This document shows positions 35,980 to 44,679 of a stretch of DNA of 64,000 nucleotides, piece after piece. Made by a program: the position numbers and the translations under genes. The stretch spans positions 620,001 to 684,000 of the forward strand of contig NZ_AP022826.1 in NCBI RefSeq assembly GCF_014466985.1. Reading direction: 5' to 3'. The DNA comes from Nitrosophilus labii (GTDB taxonomy: Bacteria; Campylobacterota; Campylobacteria; Campylobacterales; Nitratiruptoraceae). The notes under the pieces are model-generated. The model had not been told where the DNA came from and ran no database searches. It worked only from the letters and a program-made list of their open reading frames with translations. How positions within the stretch are numbered: position 1 is the stretch's first letter; every line of letters begins with the position of its first letter.

Positions 35980-38031
35980 ATGATGAAAAAACTTATATTG
36001 TTGATTATTGCAATAAGTTTTCTGTCTGCCGGTCATAAATATACAAACGCATTGATTTATGAAGAATCCCCATACTTACTTCAACATGCTCACAATCCCG
36101 TAAATTGGCTTCCATGGGGAGAAGAGGCTTTTAAAAAAGCAAAAAGAGAGCATAAACCCATTTTTTTATCTATAGGCTATAGTACTTGCCACTGGTGTCA
36201 CGTGATGGAGGAGGAGTCTTTTGAAAATGAGGAGATAGCCAAACTAATAAACGAAAATTTTATACCAATAAAGGTGGATAAAGAGGAGCGTCCCGATATT
36301 GATAAATATTACCAAAAAGTTTATCAAGTGATTCATCAAAGAAGTGGAGGCTGGCCTTTAACCATAATACTAACGGAGGATTTGAAACCTTTTTTTGCAG
36401 CTACTTACATTCCTCCAGAAGATGGATATGGGGTTAAAGGGTTAAAAACTATTTTACCTGTTTTGGCAAAAGCATATATAAACAATAGGGAAACAATAGA
36501 AAAAAGAGCCGACGCCATTCTATCTTTAATGAAAAAAGTAGAGAATGCTGAATATGTTCCGGTTCATCTAGATTTGAGTATCGCTAAAAAGTTTCTTATG
36601 CAAACAAAAGAGTATTTTGATCCGGTCTATAAAGGTTTTTCAAAACGTATAAAATTTCCCGAATCCAGTAGAATAAGAGCTTTGATAGATATTTATATGA
36701 TCACAAAAGAAAAGAGTGCTTTGAAAATGGCTAATGAAACGCTAATAGCTATGGCAAAATGGGGCATTTACGATCAAATAAACGGTGCTTTTTTCAGGTA
36801 TACCACAGATAGAAAATGGCAAATCCCACATTTTGAGAAGATGTTATATACAAATGCCGAGTTAATAGACGTTTATACAAGAATGTATAAGATTACAAAA
36901 AATCCTCTTTTTAAAAAAGTTGTTGAAGAGACTATTAAAGAGATTGATACAAGATTTGGATACGAAGGACTCTATTTTAGTGCAAGCGATGCGGATACGG
37001 AGGGAGTAGAAGGGGGATTTTTTATCTACGATTATCAAAAAACTTTCGACTATTTTGTTAAAAACGGTTTTAATAAACAAAAAGCAGAAAAAACATTGGC
37101 TTTTTTTGGGATAAAAAAGGATGGAAATATAGACGGTGATTACTCAAATCCATATATAGACTCTGAAATTGAGCTAAATGATAATGATAAAAGTAAAGCT
37201 TTGAAACTTTTAAGAGAGATTAGAAAAAAAAGAAAATACCCCTTTATAGATAAAAAGATTATAGCCGCATGGAACGCTATGTATATAGATGCCAAGTTGA
37301 GTGCATATTATATACGTGATTACTTCAAAAAAGAGGCATTGAGTTCGTTAAATACATTGATAGAGAAGATGTATATAGACGGAGTATTGTATCACCAATA
37401 TATCCCCCCATTTAAGCCTACAAAAAAAGCGTTTTTGGAAGATTATGCCTATTTGGTAAAAGCTTTGTTAAGTGCATACGAGTACACTCTTGAAAAAAGA
37501 TATCTCGAGCTTGCAAACAAATTTTTAAAAGAGGCTAAGGAGAAATTTTTCAAAAAAGGCAAATGGTATTTAAGCAATGAAAAGTTTAGAACAGTTGCGG
37601 ATCTTAACGATAGCTATTATACCTCCGCCCTATCGGTTATGATACATAACTTTTTAACGATTGGGGCATTAAAAGAAGAGTTGAAATATTTAGAAGATGC
37701 AAACTATATCATAAATAGGCATTCCGCTTTGATTTTTCATGATCCAGCAGCTTTCCCCGAAGCGACAAGAGCCGTACTTAGGTTAAAAGTAGGAGATGTT
37801 ATCATAAAAAGTATGAAAGAGAAGATTTTAAAAAATCTAAAAAGAGTTTTAGATATCAAATATCCTTATATTTTTGTAAAAGAGGAAGATACTGAGCAAT
37901 TTTTGGCTTGCAAGATCGATACCTGTTTTATTAGCGACTATGATTTAAATAAAGTTATTGAAAAGATAGAAAATCTTTTAAAATTTGAAAAAAAAGGCAT
38001 TAAAGTTAAGTGGGATAAGAAGATTGAGTAG
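35980..38031 (+). CDS. DUF255/YyaL-type thioredoxin-domain protein, exported form
   Basis: A 683-residue protein of the DUF255 (spermatogenesis-associated protein 20-like) family. Residues 1-17 form a signal peptide ('[18 protein letters not shown]'). The thioredoxin-like domain has '[19 protein letters not shown]', '[15 protein letters not shown]' and '[10 protein letters not shown]'. A six-hairpin helical domain follows ('[14 protein letters not shown]', '[13 protein letters not shown]', '[16 protein letters not shown]'). Activity of the family is not established. A second, unexported copy lies at 49655. Confidence 0.9.
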   Translation: MMKKLILLIIAISFLSAGHKYTNALIYEESPYLLQHAHNPVNWLPWGEEAFKKAKREHKPIFLSIGYSTCHWCHVMEEESFENEEIAKLINENFIPIKVDKEERPDIDKYYQKVYQVIHQRSGGWPLTIILTEDLKPFFAATYIPPEDGYGVKGLKTILPVLAKAYINNRETIEKRADAILSLMKKVENAEYVPVHLDLSIAKKFLMQTKEYFDPVYKGFSKRIKFPESSRIRALIDIYMITKEKSALKMANETLIAMAKWGIYDQINGAFFRYTTDRKWQIPHFEKMLYTNAELIDVYTRMYKITKNPLFKKVVEETIKEIDTRFGYEGLYFSASDADTEGVEGGFFIYDYQKTFDYFVKNGFNKQKAEKTLAFFGIKKDGNIDGDYSNPYIDSEIELNDNDKSKALKLLREIRKKRKYPFIDKKIIAAWNAMYIDAKLSAYYIRDYFKKEALSSLNTLIEKMYIDGVLYHQYIPPFKPTKKAFLEDYAYLVKALLSAYEYTLEKRYLELANKFLKEAKEKFFKKGKWYLSNEKFRTVADLNDSYYTSALSVMIHNFLTIGALKEELKYLEDANYIINRHSALIFHDPAAFPEATRAVLRLKVGDVIIKSMKEKILKNLKRVLDIKYPYIFVKEEDTEQFLACKIDTCFISDYDLNKVIEKIENLLKFEKKGIKVKWDKKIE

Positions 38032-38052
38032 TACTCTAATAACGGAGAATGG

Positions 38053-38760
38053 ATGGAAGATAAAGTTTTTAGCAAACCTATAAAAAAACAGTTTGAATTT
38101 GATGAGGAAGTAGCGTCTGTATTTGACGATATGATAAATAGATCCGTTCCTTTTTATAAGGAGGTTTTGGAACTAGTATCTACATTAGCCGTTAAAAACG
38201 TAGAAAATAACGGGTTGATTTACGATCTAGGGTGTTCTACAGGATCTACTTTAATTGAGATTTTCGCTATAAGTGGCAAAAAACTAAGACTTGTAGGTTT
38301 AGACAGTTCAAAAGCTATGATAGAAAGAGCCAAAAGAAAAGCAAAAGCATATAACGCAACCATAGAATTTATTGAGGGAGATATTTTAGAGTTTAGTTTC
38401 GAAAAGGCAGATCTTTTTATATCGAATTACACTTTGCAGTTTATTAGACCGTTAAAAAGAGATAAACTTGTCAAAAAGATATATAACTCATTAAAAGAAG
38501 ACGGGATTTTTATATTTAGTGAAAAAGTGATTAGTGAAGATAAGATACTTAATAAACAGCTCATTGATATCTATTTTGATTTTAAAAAAAGACAAGGGTA
38601 TAGTGATTTTGAGATTATGCAAAAAAGAGAGGCTCTTGAAAACGTATTGGTACCCTATAGCGTAAAAGAGAATGAAGAGATGATTAAAAATGCCGGTTTT
38701 AAATATTGTGAAACCATATTTAGATGGGCCAACTTTGTGACTTTTTTTGCAAGAAAATAG
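38053..38760 (+). CDS. cmoA: Carboxy-SAM synthase CmoA
   Basis: A 235-residue Rossmann methyltransferase-like enzyme that makes carboxy-SAM from SAM and prephenate for the wobble base cmo5U of tRNA. Landmarks are '[16 protein letters not shown]', '[15 protein letters not shown]', '[15 protein letters not shown]', '[10 protein letters not shown]' and the C-terminal '[13 protein letters not shown]'. Its partner CmoB is not in the window. It starts 21 bases after the DUF255 gene. Confidence 0.93.
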   Translation: MEDKVFSKPIKKQFEFDEEVASVFDDMINRSVPFYKEVLELVSTLAVKNVENNGLIYDLGCSTGSTLIEIFAISGKKLRLVGLDSSKAMIERAKRKAKAYNATIEFIEGDILEFSFEKADLFISNYTLQFIRPLKRDKLVKKIYNSLKEDGIFIFSEKVISEDKILNKQLIDIYFDFKKRQGYSDFEIMQKREALENVLVPYSVKENEEMIKNAGFKYCETIFRWANFVTFFARK

Positions 38761-38836
38761 ATATTTAAAGATAAATTAAAGATATTTATTTAAAATAAAC
38801 AAACCTTAATAGAACTTAACTAAAGAAAGTTTCTAA

Positions 38837-40669
38837 ATGAACCTAAAGAAAAGATTTAATCTGTTTTTAGTTCTTTTTGTTTTTGCTATATTGATACCTA
38901 CAATAATAATATTAATTGTTAGTTTTAGAGACTACTCCTTAAAAAATGCCACTAACAAAGCTCACATTGTAGCCAATATCGTCAAAGACGGTCTTACGAC
39001 GCATATGGAAAATCACATAATGGATAAAAGAGAGCTGTTTTTATCAAAAATTAAAAGAATAGATGGAGTAAAAGAGTTAAAGATACTTCGTTCTGAAAAT
39101 GTTGAAAAACAGTTTGGAAAAAGTATAGAGAGTTTTCAAAAAATAGACTCATTGGAAAAGGAAGTTTTAAAAACGGGAGAAAAAAAAAGTAAGATTATAG
39201 AAACAAAGGATAAAGTATTTTTAAAAGTTGCAATTCCTTACGTAGCCTCTGCTTATGATATTCCAAACTGCTTAAAATGTCACAATGCTAAAGAAGGGGA
39301 AGTTTTAGGCGCTATTAGTATGGAGTTTGATATAACCGATGTTAGAGAAAACTCTTTAGTTACTATCGGAAAAATAGCGTTTTTGATTTTTATAATCTTT
39401 GTTATAGGACTTTTATTTATTAATTTTTATACCAAAAAATATGTAGGTTTTTTTGTAAATCTTAAAGGAATTATTCAAAAAGCTTATGAGGGTGACTACA
39501 GTGGAAGGCTTGAAACTTTTAAAGATAAAGAATTATCTGAAATTAGTAAAGGATTAAACGCTCTTTTTGAAAAAATAGAAAGAAGTCTAAGTTCTATCAC
39601 CAAAAGTGTGAATTATTTCATAAATTTTAAAGCAAAAAGTAGCGATCCTTTGTTGTCGGTTCAAGAACTTGTGTATGAGCTTGCCTCTATATACAAATTT
39701 AAAAATATTATTGAAAAAGATAAAAACAAATTTCAAATATATAACAGGATTATAGAGCTTTTACACAATAAGTATGAAATATACGATTTTATTTTTTATG
39801 AGATAGATAAGAAATCTGGTATCAGAAAAATTATATATAACAATTTAAATGAAGAGATATGTTGCAGTGCCAATGAGGAGATCAATCTATGTAGAGCATT
39901 TAGAACACAAAACAGAGTGATCTCCGATAAATATCTTCATATTTGCGAAGCTTCAAAAAGCGAAAAATTTTATCTATGTTTACCTTTAAAGATTACGGAT
40001 GATTATTCGATAGTTTTATCTTTTGTAACATCTGCTAAAAATGAACACAACAGAGTTAAAGAGATTGTTGATAATTTGAAAAATTATCTAAATGTATCTA
40101 AAACAGCAATTGAGACTCAGATATTACTTGAAGAACTCAAAGATCTGAGTTTAAAAGATAGAATGACAGGGGCCTATAATAGAAGATATTTAGATATATT
40201 TGTCAAAGAGAGCATTCCTAAAGCTCTAAGGAGTGGTACGCCATATTCTATCTTAATGCTTGATATTGACCATTTTAAGATGGTTAATGACAAATACGGA
40301 CATGATGCCGGAGATAAAACTATAAAAGAGTTGGTAAATAATATTTCGGCCAATATCAGGGAGTCTGATGTTATTGTTAGATTTGGTGGCGAAGAGTTTT
40401 TGGTTTTACTTTATGATTGTAATAAAGAAGATGCCAAAAAAGTTGCACAAAAAATAAAAGATAACTTTAACTCTAAAAAAATAGATGTAGGTAAAGCTGA
40501 GATTAGAAAAACGGTTAGTGTAGGAATTTCTGAATTTCCTAAAGATACGAAACAGTTTTGGCAGGCTATCAAGTTTGCAGATATTGCTCTTTATAGAGCA
40601 AAAGAGGAGGGGAGAAATAAAATAGTAATTTATAATCTCCAGATGTTTAAAATGACTGAAGATTATTGA
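38837..40669 (+). CDS. Heme-sensor diguanylate cyclase (DUF3365/Tll0287-like, GAF-like, GGDEF)
   Basis: A 610-residue membrane sensor: membrane segment about 10-30, periplasmic domain with a c-type heme site C145LKCH149 typical of Tll0287-like/DUF3365 sensors, membrane segment 177-198, a HAMP-like linker, and a cytosolic region about 280-430 of GAF-like size. That region has clustered cysteines C342, C343, C352, C370 and C381. A GGDEF domain follows with 'LDIDHFKMVNDKYGHDAGD' and an intact GGEEF (517-521). It should make c-di-GMP under control of heme redox or ligand state. Confidence 0.88.
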   Translation: MNLKKRFNLFLVLFVFAILIPTIIILIVSFRDYSLKNATNKAHIVANIVKDGLTTHMENHIMDKRELFLSKIKRIDGVKELKILRSENVEKQFGKSIESFQKIDSLEKEVLKTGEKKSKIIETKDKVFLKVAIPYVASAYDIPNCLKCHNAKEGEVLGAISMEFDITDVRENSLVTIGKIAFLIFIIFVIGLLFINFYTKKYVGFFVNLKGIIQKAYEGDYSGRLETFKDKELSEISKGLNALFEKIERSLSSITKSVNYFINFKAKSSDPLLSVQELVYELASIYKFKNIIEKDKNKFQIYNRIIELLHNKYEIYDFIFYEIDKKSGIRKIIYNNLNEEICCSANEEINLCRAFRTQNRVISDKYLHICEASKSEKFYLCLPLKITDDYSIVLSFVTSAKNEHNRVKEIVDNLKNYLNVSKTAIETQILLEELKDLSLKDRMTGAYNRRYLDIFVKESIPKALRSGTPYSILMLDIDHFKMVNDKYGHDAGDKTIKELVNNISANIRESDVIVRFGGEEFLVLLYDCNKEDAKKVAQKIKDNFNSKKIDVGKAEIRKTVSVGISEFPKDTKQFWQAIKFADIALYRAKEEGRNKIVIYNLQMFKMTEDY

Positions 40670-40914
40670 TTTGTAAAAAGAGAAGGGCGGCTTTTTTTTA
40701 GATACTCAATTACTTTTATTATCTCTTCATAACTCATTTTTCCATCCTCTTCAAAAACCTCATCCATGGCTTTTATATAGGCATCTATAGCCCGAGGTAT
40801 CATTTTTTTAGGGACACCCGCATAATATAGCGCTACGCTTAGCATATCAGCTATTTGCATAGCCATCTCTTCGATCTCAAACTCATCTAGATTGTTTTTT
40901 AACTCTTTTTTCAC
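40663..40914 (-). CDS. Small conserved hypothetical protein
   Basis: An 83-residue, all-helical, acidic protein without membrane segments or cysteines ('EEMAMQIADMLSVALYYAG', 'MSYEEIIKVIEYLKKSRP'). I have a sense that similar proteins are common in the Campylobacterota but no function is known to me. It overlaps the DHH gene stop by 4 bases, so the two are co-translated, and it converges on the diguanylate cyclase gene with a 7-base overlap. Confidence 0.75.
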   Translation of the reverse strand: MKKELKNNLDEFEIEEMAMQIADMLSVALYYAGVPKKMIPRAIDAYIKAMDEVFEEDGKMSYEEIIKVIEYLKKSRPSLFTNQ

Positions 40915-41930
40915 TCTTTTTCCTTTAAAAGTTCTTCTATATAATATTTTAATTCTAAATAGCTAAACTGCTCTTTAAAACCTTTGATCTTACCTCCACT
41001 AGCGTTAGGATGCCCACCGCCTTCAGCTATTTCGTAAGCCATTTTTGATACGTCTATTTGATTGTTTGCTCTAAGACTAAAGGTGCCTCTATTGTTTACA
41101 TTCATAAAAAAATGAAAAGAGGGATTTTTGCTTAAAAAGCCGTTTCCAACAATAGAACTATTTTGGATTCCAAAGGTTAGTATCCCTTTTTTTCCCTTAT
41201 AATAAATAGTCATTTCCTCCTTTTTGTTATTGAGTAGATTTACCATATATTGAGTAACCATATTGTCAAGGGTATCTTTTTTGTCTTTTATAAAAAATCT
41301 TTTTTTTAGCATGTAGATATTGTCGTCTAATTCGATATGTCCATACTCTTTATCGATATATTCGAGGGCAAACTCCAATAGAGAGTGTTTGTAGATTACG
41401 TTCTCTTTAGGAAACATAAACCTATTTATCTCTTTTGCTTCATCTACAAGTCTCATAGAGACTTTACCAAACTCAAATAGAGTATCTTCTTGAAGCCAGA
41501 TATCAACAGCGTTTATAGCATTTATTAATTTTTCAATATTTGTCAGGTTATATTTTTGACTGAAAAAATCATATGTTATTTTAGAAGCAGATCTTGTTAT
41601 ATCAAGATAATACCATTTGAATGTTTGAGCACTTTCTAAACCGGTGGCATGATGGTCTAGTAGTTGTAACTCTATCTCATATCCATTATTTTGAAACTTT
41701 TTTACTTTTTCATCCAAATATTTTGATTCTTCTAATGTCAGATTAAGATCAGTAATTAAGATGAAGTTTTTTTTATCTTTTTCTAAACTGTTTAATATCT
41801 GATCTATTCTTACTAAAACCTCTTCTCCATAATTTGCGTTTAAATACTCTATATTTTCAAAAATATTTTTAGTTACATATTGACATCCGTAACCGTCAAG
41901 ATCCGTATGAGAGAGATGAAAAACTTTCAA
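40911..41930 (-). CDS. DHH/DHHA1 phosphoesterase
   Basis: A 339-residue phosphoesterase. Metal-binding motifs are 'HLSHTDLDGYGC', 'ITDLN' and 'LLDHHATG' (DHH), and the DHHA1 domain ends with 'GGGHPNASGGKIKGF'. Members hydrolyse nanoRNA, pAp or cyclic dinucleotides. With several c-di-GMP proteins nearby, a role in pGpG turnover is possible but not shown. It is first in an operon with the 83-residue protein. Confidence 0.87.
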   Translation of the reverse strand: MKVFHLSHTDLDGYGCQYVTKNIFENIEYLNANYGEEVLVRIDQILNSLEKDKKNFILITDLNLTLEESKYLDEKVKKFQNNGYEIELQLLDHHATGLESAQTFKWYYLDITRSASKITYDFFSQKYNLTNIEKLINAINAVDIWLQEDTLFEFGKVSMRLVDEAKEINRFMFPKENVIYKHSLLEFALEYIDKEYGHIELDDNIYMLKKRFFIKDKKDTLDNMVTQYMVNLLNNKKEEMTIYYKGKKGILTFGIQNSSIVGNGFLSKNPSFHFFMNVNNRGTFSLRANNQIDVSKMAYEIAEGGGHPNASGGKIKGFKEQFSYLELKYYIEELLKEKE

Positions 41931-41963
41931 GTTAGTTCCTTTAATGTGTAAATCAAAAAATAT

Positions 41964-42365
41964 CTATTCCATAAGGTCTTGCAAAGTGAGTTCTTCTAAA
42001 AAGATATCGATTTTATTTTGAAGCTTGTTTAAAAATGGCCAGAGTGTACAAAAACTTCCTTTATTGCTTGGACAATACTCTTGAGCCGGTGAACAGTCAA
42101 AAACACTAATATTTTTTCCTTCGGCCGATTTGGCAATCTCTTTTATAGATAACTCTTTAGGGGATTTTGCAAGCATAAATCCACCTGTTGCTCCTTTGAA
42201 CGACTTAAGTATTCCTTGTCTAGCTAGATTTTGTAAAATCTTTGCCAAAAAACTTTTTGGAATACCAAGTTGTCTTGAAAGCATATCAGTTCCCATAGGC
42301 TCATTTCTTTTCGCTATTAAAATCAATGAAAGCAATGCATATTCCGTAGCCCTTGTAAATAACAT
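41964..42365 (-). CDS. Rrf2-family transcriptional regulator
   Basis: A 133-residue winged-helix regulator ('FTRATEYALLSLILIAKR', 'LAKILQNLARQGILKSFKG', 'GGFMLAKSP'). Three cysteines in 'FDCSPAQEYCPSNKGSFC' match the layout that binds an iron-sulfur cluster in IscR, NsrR and RsrR. Iron-sulfur, nitric oxide or redox sensing is therefore likely. No isc/suf genes are adjacent. It is divergent from rpsO. Confidence 0.87.
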   Translation of the reverse strand: MLFTRATEYALLSLILIAKRNEPMGTDMLSRQLGIPKSFLAKILQNLARQGILKSFKGATGGFMLAKSPKELSIKEIAKSAEGKNISVFDCSPAQEYCPSNKGSFCTLWPFLNKLQNKIDIFLEELTLQDLME

Positions 42366-42473
42366 CTTTTACCTCGTTAAATATCTTTTTGGGTTAAATT
42401 ATACAAAATTTATCCTATTTTTTATTTGAGCTTACTTTGTAACTATTTGTATAAAGAAATTGAAAAGAAAAAC

Positions 42474-42501
42474 TTGCAAAAATATTATATTTAGATATAA
42501 T
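42474..42501 (+). promoter_or_regulatory. Sigma-70 promoter of rpsO
   Basis: A TTGCAA -35-like box (42474-42479) is followed after 16 bases by a perfect TATAAT (42496-42501). The rpsO ATG is 34 bases further on. Confidence 0.6.
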
Positions 42502-42535
42502 GTCACTTTCAAAACAGACCAATCAGGAGGCTAAC

Positions 42536-42805
42536 ATGGCTTTGGATTCGGCGAAGAAACAAGAGATCATCGCTAAATTTGCAACAAGTGAGAACGATAC
42601 AGGTTCACCAGCAGTTCAAATCGCTCTTTTGACAGAGAGAATCAAATATCTGACTGAGCATTTAAAAGAGCATAAAAAAGATCACTCTTCAAGACTTGGA
42701 CTTTTAAAGCTTGTAGGTCAGAGAAAAAGACTTTTGAGATACTTAAAGAAAAAAGATTACGATAAGTATCAAGAAGTTATAACTGCTTTAAATATAAGAG
42801 GATAA
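42536..42805 (+). CDS. rpsO: 30S ribosomal protein S15
   Basis: An 89-residue primary 16S rRNA-binding protein: '[19 protein letters not shown]', '[20 protein letters not shown]' and '[16 protein letters not shown]'. The frame is open from 42500, but the ATG at 42536 follows AGGAGG and gives the standard length. It stands alone with its own promoter and terminator. Confidence 0.97.
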   Translation: MALDSAKKQEIIAKFATSENDTGSPAVQIALLTERIKYLTEHLKEHKKDHSSRLGLLKLVGQRKRLLRYLKKKDYDKYQEVITALNIRG

Positions 42806-42823
42806 AAGGTATCTTTACCTTTT
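42804..42823 (+). terminator. Terminator after rpsO
   Basis: An 8-bp stem AAAAGGTA (42804-42811) / TACCTTTT (42816-42823) with a TCTT loop, beginning at the rpsO stop codon and running into further T residues. Confidence 0.7.
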
Positions 42824-42948
42824 TCCTTATATTTATACTCCTTTAGTACCTCTAAGAATATCTCTTTTTTTATTTTCATCCATCTTGGTTTATTTATTTA
42901 ATTTTCTTAAGCACTATGATGTTATTATCTGTTTATATTATTTTATTC

Positions 42949-42983
42949 TATGTCAAGTTATTGATGTAAAATAACTTGACATA
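42949..42983. promoter_or_regulatory. Perfect 14-7-14 inverted repeat upstream of hrcA
   Basis: Arms TATGTCAAGTTATT (42949-42962) and AATAACTTGACATA (42970-42983) are exact inverse complements with a 7-base spacer. The right arm contains the TTGACA -35 box of the hrcA promoter, so a protein bound here would block RNA polymerase. It does not match CIRCE and has CAAG/CTTG in the opposite order to HAIR. Confidence 0.75.
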
Positions 42984-42995
42984 ATCTAACTCAAT
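42975..42995 (+). promoter_or_regulatory. Candidate HAIR (HspR-binding) site
   Basis: CTTGACA, seven bases, ACTCAAT: the left arm matches 5 of 7 and the right arm 6 of 7 positions of the HAIR consensus CTTGAGT-N7-ACTCAAG with exact spacing. It spans the -35 box and spacer of the hrcA promoter. HspR itself is not encoded in the window. Confidence 0.6.
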
Positions 42996-43005
42996 GTTAT
43001 ATAAT
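42976..43005 (+). promoter_or_regulatory. Sigma-70 promoter of hrcA-grpE-dnaK
   Basis: Perfect TTGACA (42976-42981), 18-base spacer, perfect TATAAT (43000-43005). A full -35 match is unusual in this phylum, where -35 boxes are weak. Candidate HAIR and CIRCE sites overlap it on both sides, which fits a strong promoter held down by repressors. Confidence 0.75.
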
Positions 43006-43009
43006 AACT

Positions 43010-43036
43010 TCAGCAATTAAAGAGTATGAGTGCTAA
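43010..43036 (+). promoter_or_regulatory. Degenerate CIRCE (HrcA-binding) site
   Basis: TCAGCAATT, nine bases, GAGTGCTAA: the right half is a perfect CIRCE arm and the left half matches 6 of 9 of TTAGCACTC, with exact N9 spacing. It lies just downstream of the -10 box, where HrcA would repress its own operon. Confidence 0.7.
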
Positions 43037-43047
43037 AGAGTGAAAAA

Positions 43048-43845
43048 ATGAAAGATAAAAAAGAGGTTATTTTAAACACAATAATCAAAGAATATATAAA
43101 AAACCCTATACCTGTGAGTTCTAAATATCTTCAATCGAAGTTGGATATTAAAATCTCATCGGCTACAATAAGAAACTATTTTAAAAAAATGGTAGAAGAA
43201 GGGGAACTTGAACAGTTTCATATAAGTAGCGGAAGAGTTCCGGCACTACATACTCTTAAAAATTATTGGAAAAAAAAGTTAGACGTAAATAGAGAATTAA
43301 ATATTGAAAATAGTACAAAGATAAAAGAGTTTACGAAAAATTACAATATATTTTGTGAATTTAAGTTTTTTGAACCAAATAGACTTAAAGAGGTAATTGA
43401 TCATAAAAATAGATTTTTGATACTTGAATTTGAAAAGAATGAGTTTATAATAGATTATAGCGAACCTTTTTATAGATTTTTTAATGAATTTATAGGTGTT
43501 GAAGTAAGCGATTTGGTAAATATCTGTAAACAGATAGGTCTTACGACTTTAGCAAAAAAACTAAATGCAGTATCAAACGAAGATATAAATATAGAAGGTA
43601 TCAAAGAGCTTTTGGAATTGATTTCCAATAATAGAGAGTGGGGTAATAGATATATCAAAGATATTCTAGATGGAACTATTTTGGACAAGCTCAAACCCGG
43701 GCTCTATTTTGAAGAGCTTCTTCCAAAAGGATATCTTGCTTATAATAGTAATGCAAAAATAGAAAAAAGAGATGCAAAGATGCTTTGTATAGGAGCTCTT
43801 TGTAGAGATTACGAGAGTTTTTTTAAAAATTTGACAAAGGAGTGA
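43048..43845 (+). CDS. hrcA: Heat-inducible transcription repressor HrcA
   Basis: A repressor of the chaperone genes that binds CIRCE and depends on GroE. The N-terminal winged helix is clear: 'YIKNPIPVSSKYLQSKLD', 'SSATIRNYFKKMVEEGEL', 'HISSGRVPA'. The remaining dimerisation/GAF-like part is divergent. I use the ATG at 43048 (265 residues); a GTG at 43030 inside the CIRCE site is also in frame. It is first in hrcA-grpE-dnaK; grpE starts 3 bases after its stop. Confidence 0.92.
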   Translation: MKDKKEVILNTIIKEYIKNPIPVSSKYLQSKLDIKISSATIRNYFKKMVEEGELEQFHISSGRVPALHTLKNYWKKKLDVNRELNIENSTKIKEFTKNYNIFCEFKFFEPNRLKEVIDHKNRFLILEFEKNEFIIDYSEPFYRFFNEFIGVEVSDLVNICKQIGLTTLAKKLNAVSNEDINIEGIKELLELISNNREWGNRYIKDILDGTILDKLKPGLYFEELLPKGYLAYNSNAKIEKRDAKMLCIGALCRDYESFFKNLTKE

Positions 43846-43848
43846 AAA

Positions 43849-44403
43849 ATGGCTGAAGAAAAAGAACAAGAGAAAAAGGTTGAAGTAAAATCTCAAGAAG
43901 AGCAAAACGAGCAACAAAAGGAGTCTAACGATATTCAAAAAGAGCTTAATGAACTAAAAAATAAACTTGAAGAGTGTGAAGATAAGTATGTAAGAGTACA
44001 TGCAGATTTTGAAAACACAAAAAAGAGACTTGAAAGAGAGAAATATCAAGCTATAGAGTATGCTTTAGAAAAATTTGCGCAAGATTTGTTGCCGGCTCTT
44101 GATAGTTTAGATATGGCTTTGGCAGCTGTAAGCGCTGAAAATTTAAAGGCCGAAGAGGCTGTAGAGCAGTTAAAAGAGGGTATAAAACTTACAATTGAGC
44201 AGTTTATAAAAGCTTTTGGAAAACATGGTATCGAAGTAATAGAAATAGAAGAGGGGGGAGAGTTTAATCCGCATCTTCACGAAGCTCTGCTTCAAGTAGA
44301 AGACGCCGAGAAAAAGGCTGGCGAAATAGTTCAAATTATCCAAAAAGGTTATAAGTATAAAGAAAGAGTACTTAGACCTGCTAAGGTTAGTGTCGCTAAA
44401 TGA
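43849..44403 (+). CDS. grpE: Nucleotide exchange factor GrpE
   Basis: A 184-residue DnaK cochaperone. An acidic, Glu/Gln-rich N-terminal tail leads to a long coiled coil ('LNELKNKLEECEDKYVRVHA'), then 'DFENTKKRLEREK', 'LLPALDSLDMAL' and the beta domain ('GEFNPHLHEALLQVE', 'IQKGYKYKERVLRPAKV'). Complete. It has AAAGGAG upstream. The spacer to dnaK is unusually long and structured. Confidence 0.96.
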   Translation: MAEEKEQEKKVEVKSQEEQNEQQKESNDIQKELNELKNKLEECEDKYVRVHADFENTKKRLEREKYQAIEYALEKFAQDLLPALDSLDMALAAVSAENLKAEEAVEQLKEGIKLTIEQFIKAFGKHGIEVIEIEEGGEFNPHLHEALLQVEDAEKKAGEIVQIIQKGYKYKERVLRPAKVSVAK

Positions 44404-44640
44404 GCGAGGATAAGCCGTAGGCTTAAGAGGTAAACTGCTTTGCCTCTGTATCCGAGCGAAAGCTGCGACTATATGCGAATCCTAAGCTTTGCTTAGTGAT
44501 GTGCATAGAAGCAGCTGATTTACCTTGGAGCAAATCGTAGCTTTGAAGAAGTTCACGATTTGCGGTTAGAAAAATTATTGCCAGTTTTATTAATAAATTG
44601 CTACAAAAGTAGCAGAAAAGTTTAGCCAAACCGGCTAAAA
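44404..44640. repeat. Hairpin-rich element between grpE and dnaK
   Basis: This non-coding stretch holds at least six good hairpins: TAAGCC/GGCTTA (44411/44420) and GAGGTAAA/TTTGCCTC (44427/44439), both enclosed by GGATA/TATCC (44408/44449); AGCTGC/GCAGCT (44461/44511) enclosing TATGC/GCATA and CTAAGC/GCTTAG; GCAAATCGT/ACGATTTGC (44530/44555); GCTAC/GTAGC (44600/44609); TTTAGCC/GGCTAAA (44621/44633). The second hairpin shares AAACTGCTTTGC with the core of the 27-kb palindrome, in a similar GGA...TCC stem. It may be an RNA leader for dnaK or a repeat family member. Confidence 0.75.
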
Positions 44641-44679
44641 TATGTATAAGACTAAAGAAATTAATTAAAAGGAGAAAAA

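Noticed and set aside
43666-43938. 90-codon minus-strand open frame over the hrcA-grpE junction
   Set aside because: Leu/Phe-rich antisense shadow of the acidic grpE N-terminus.
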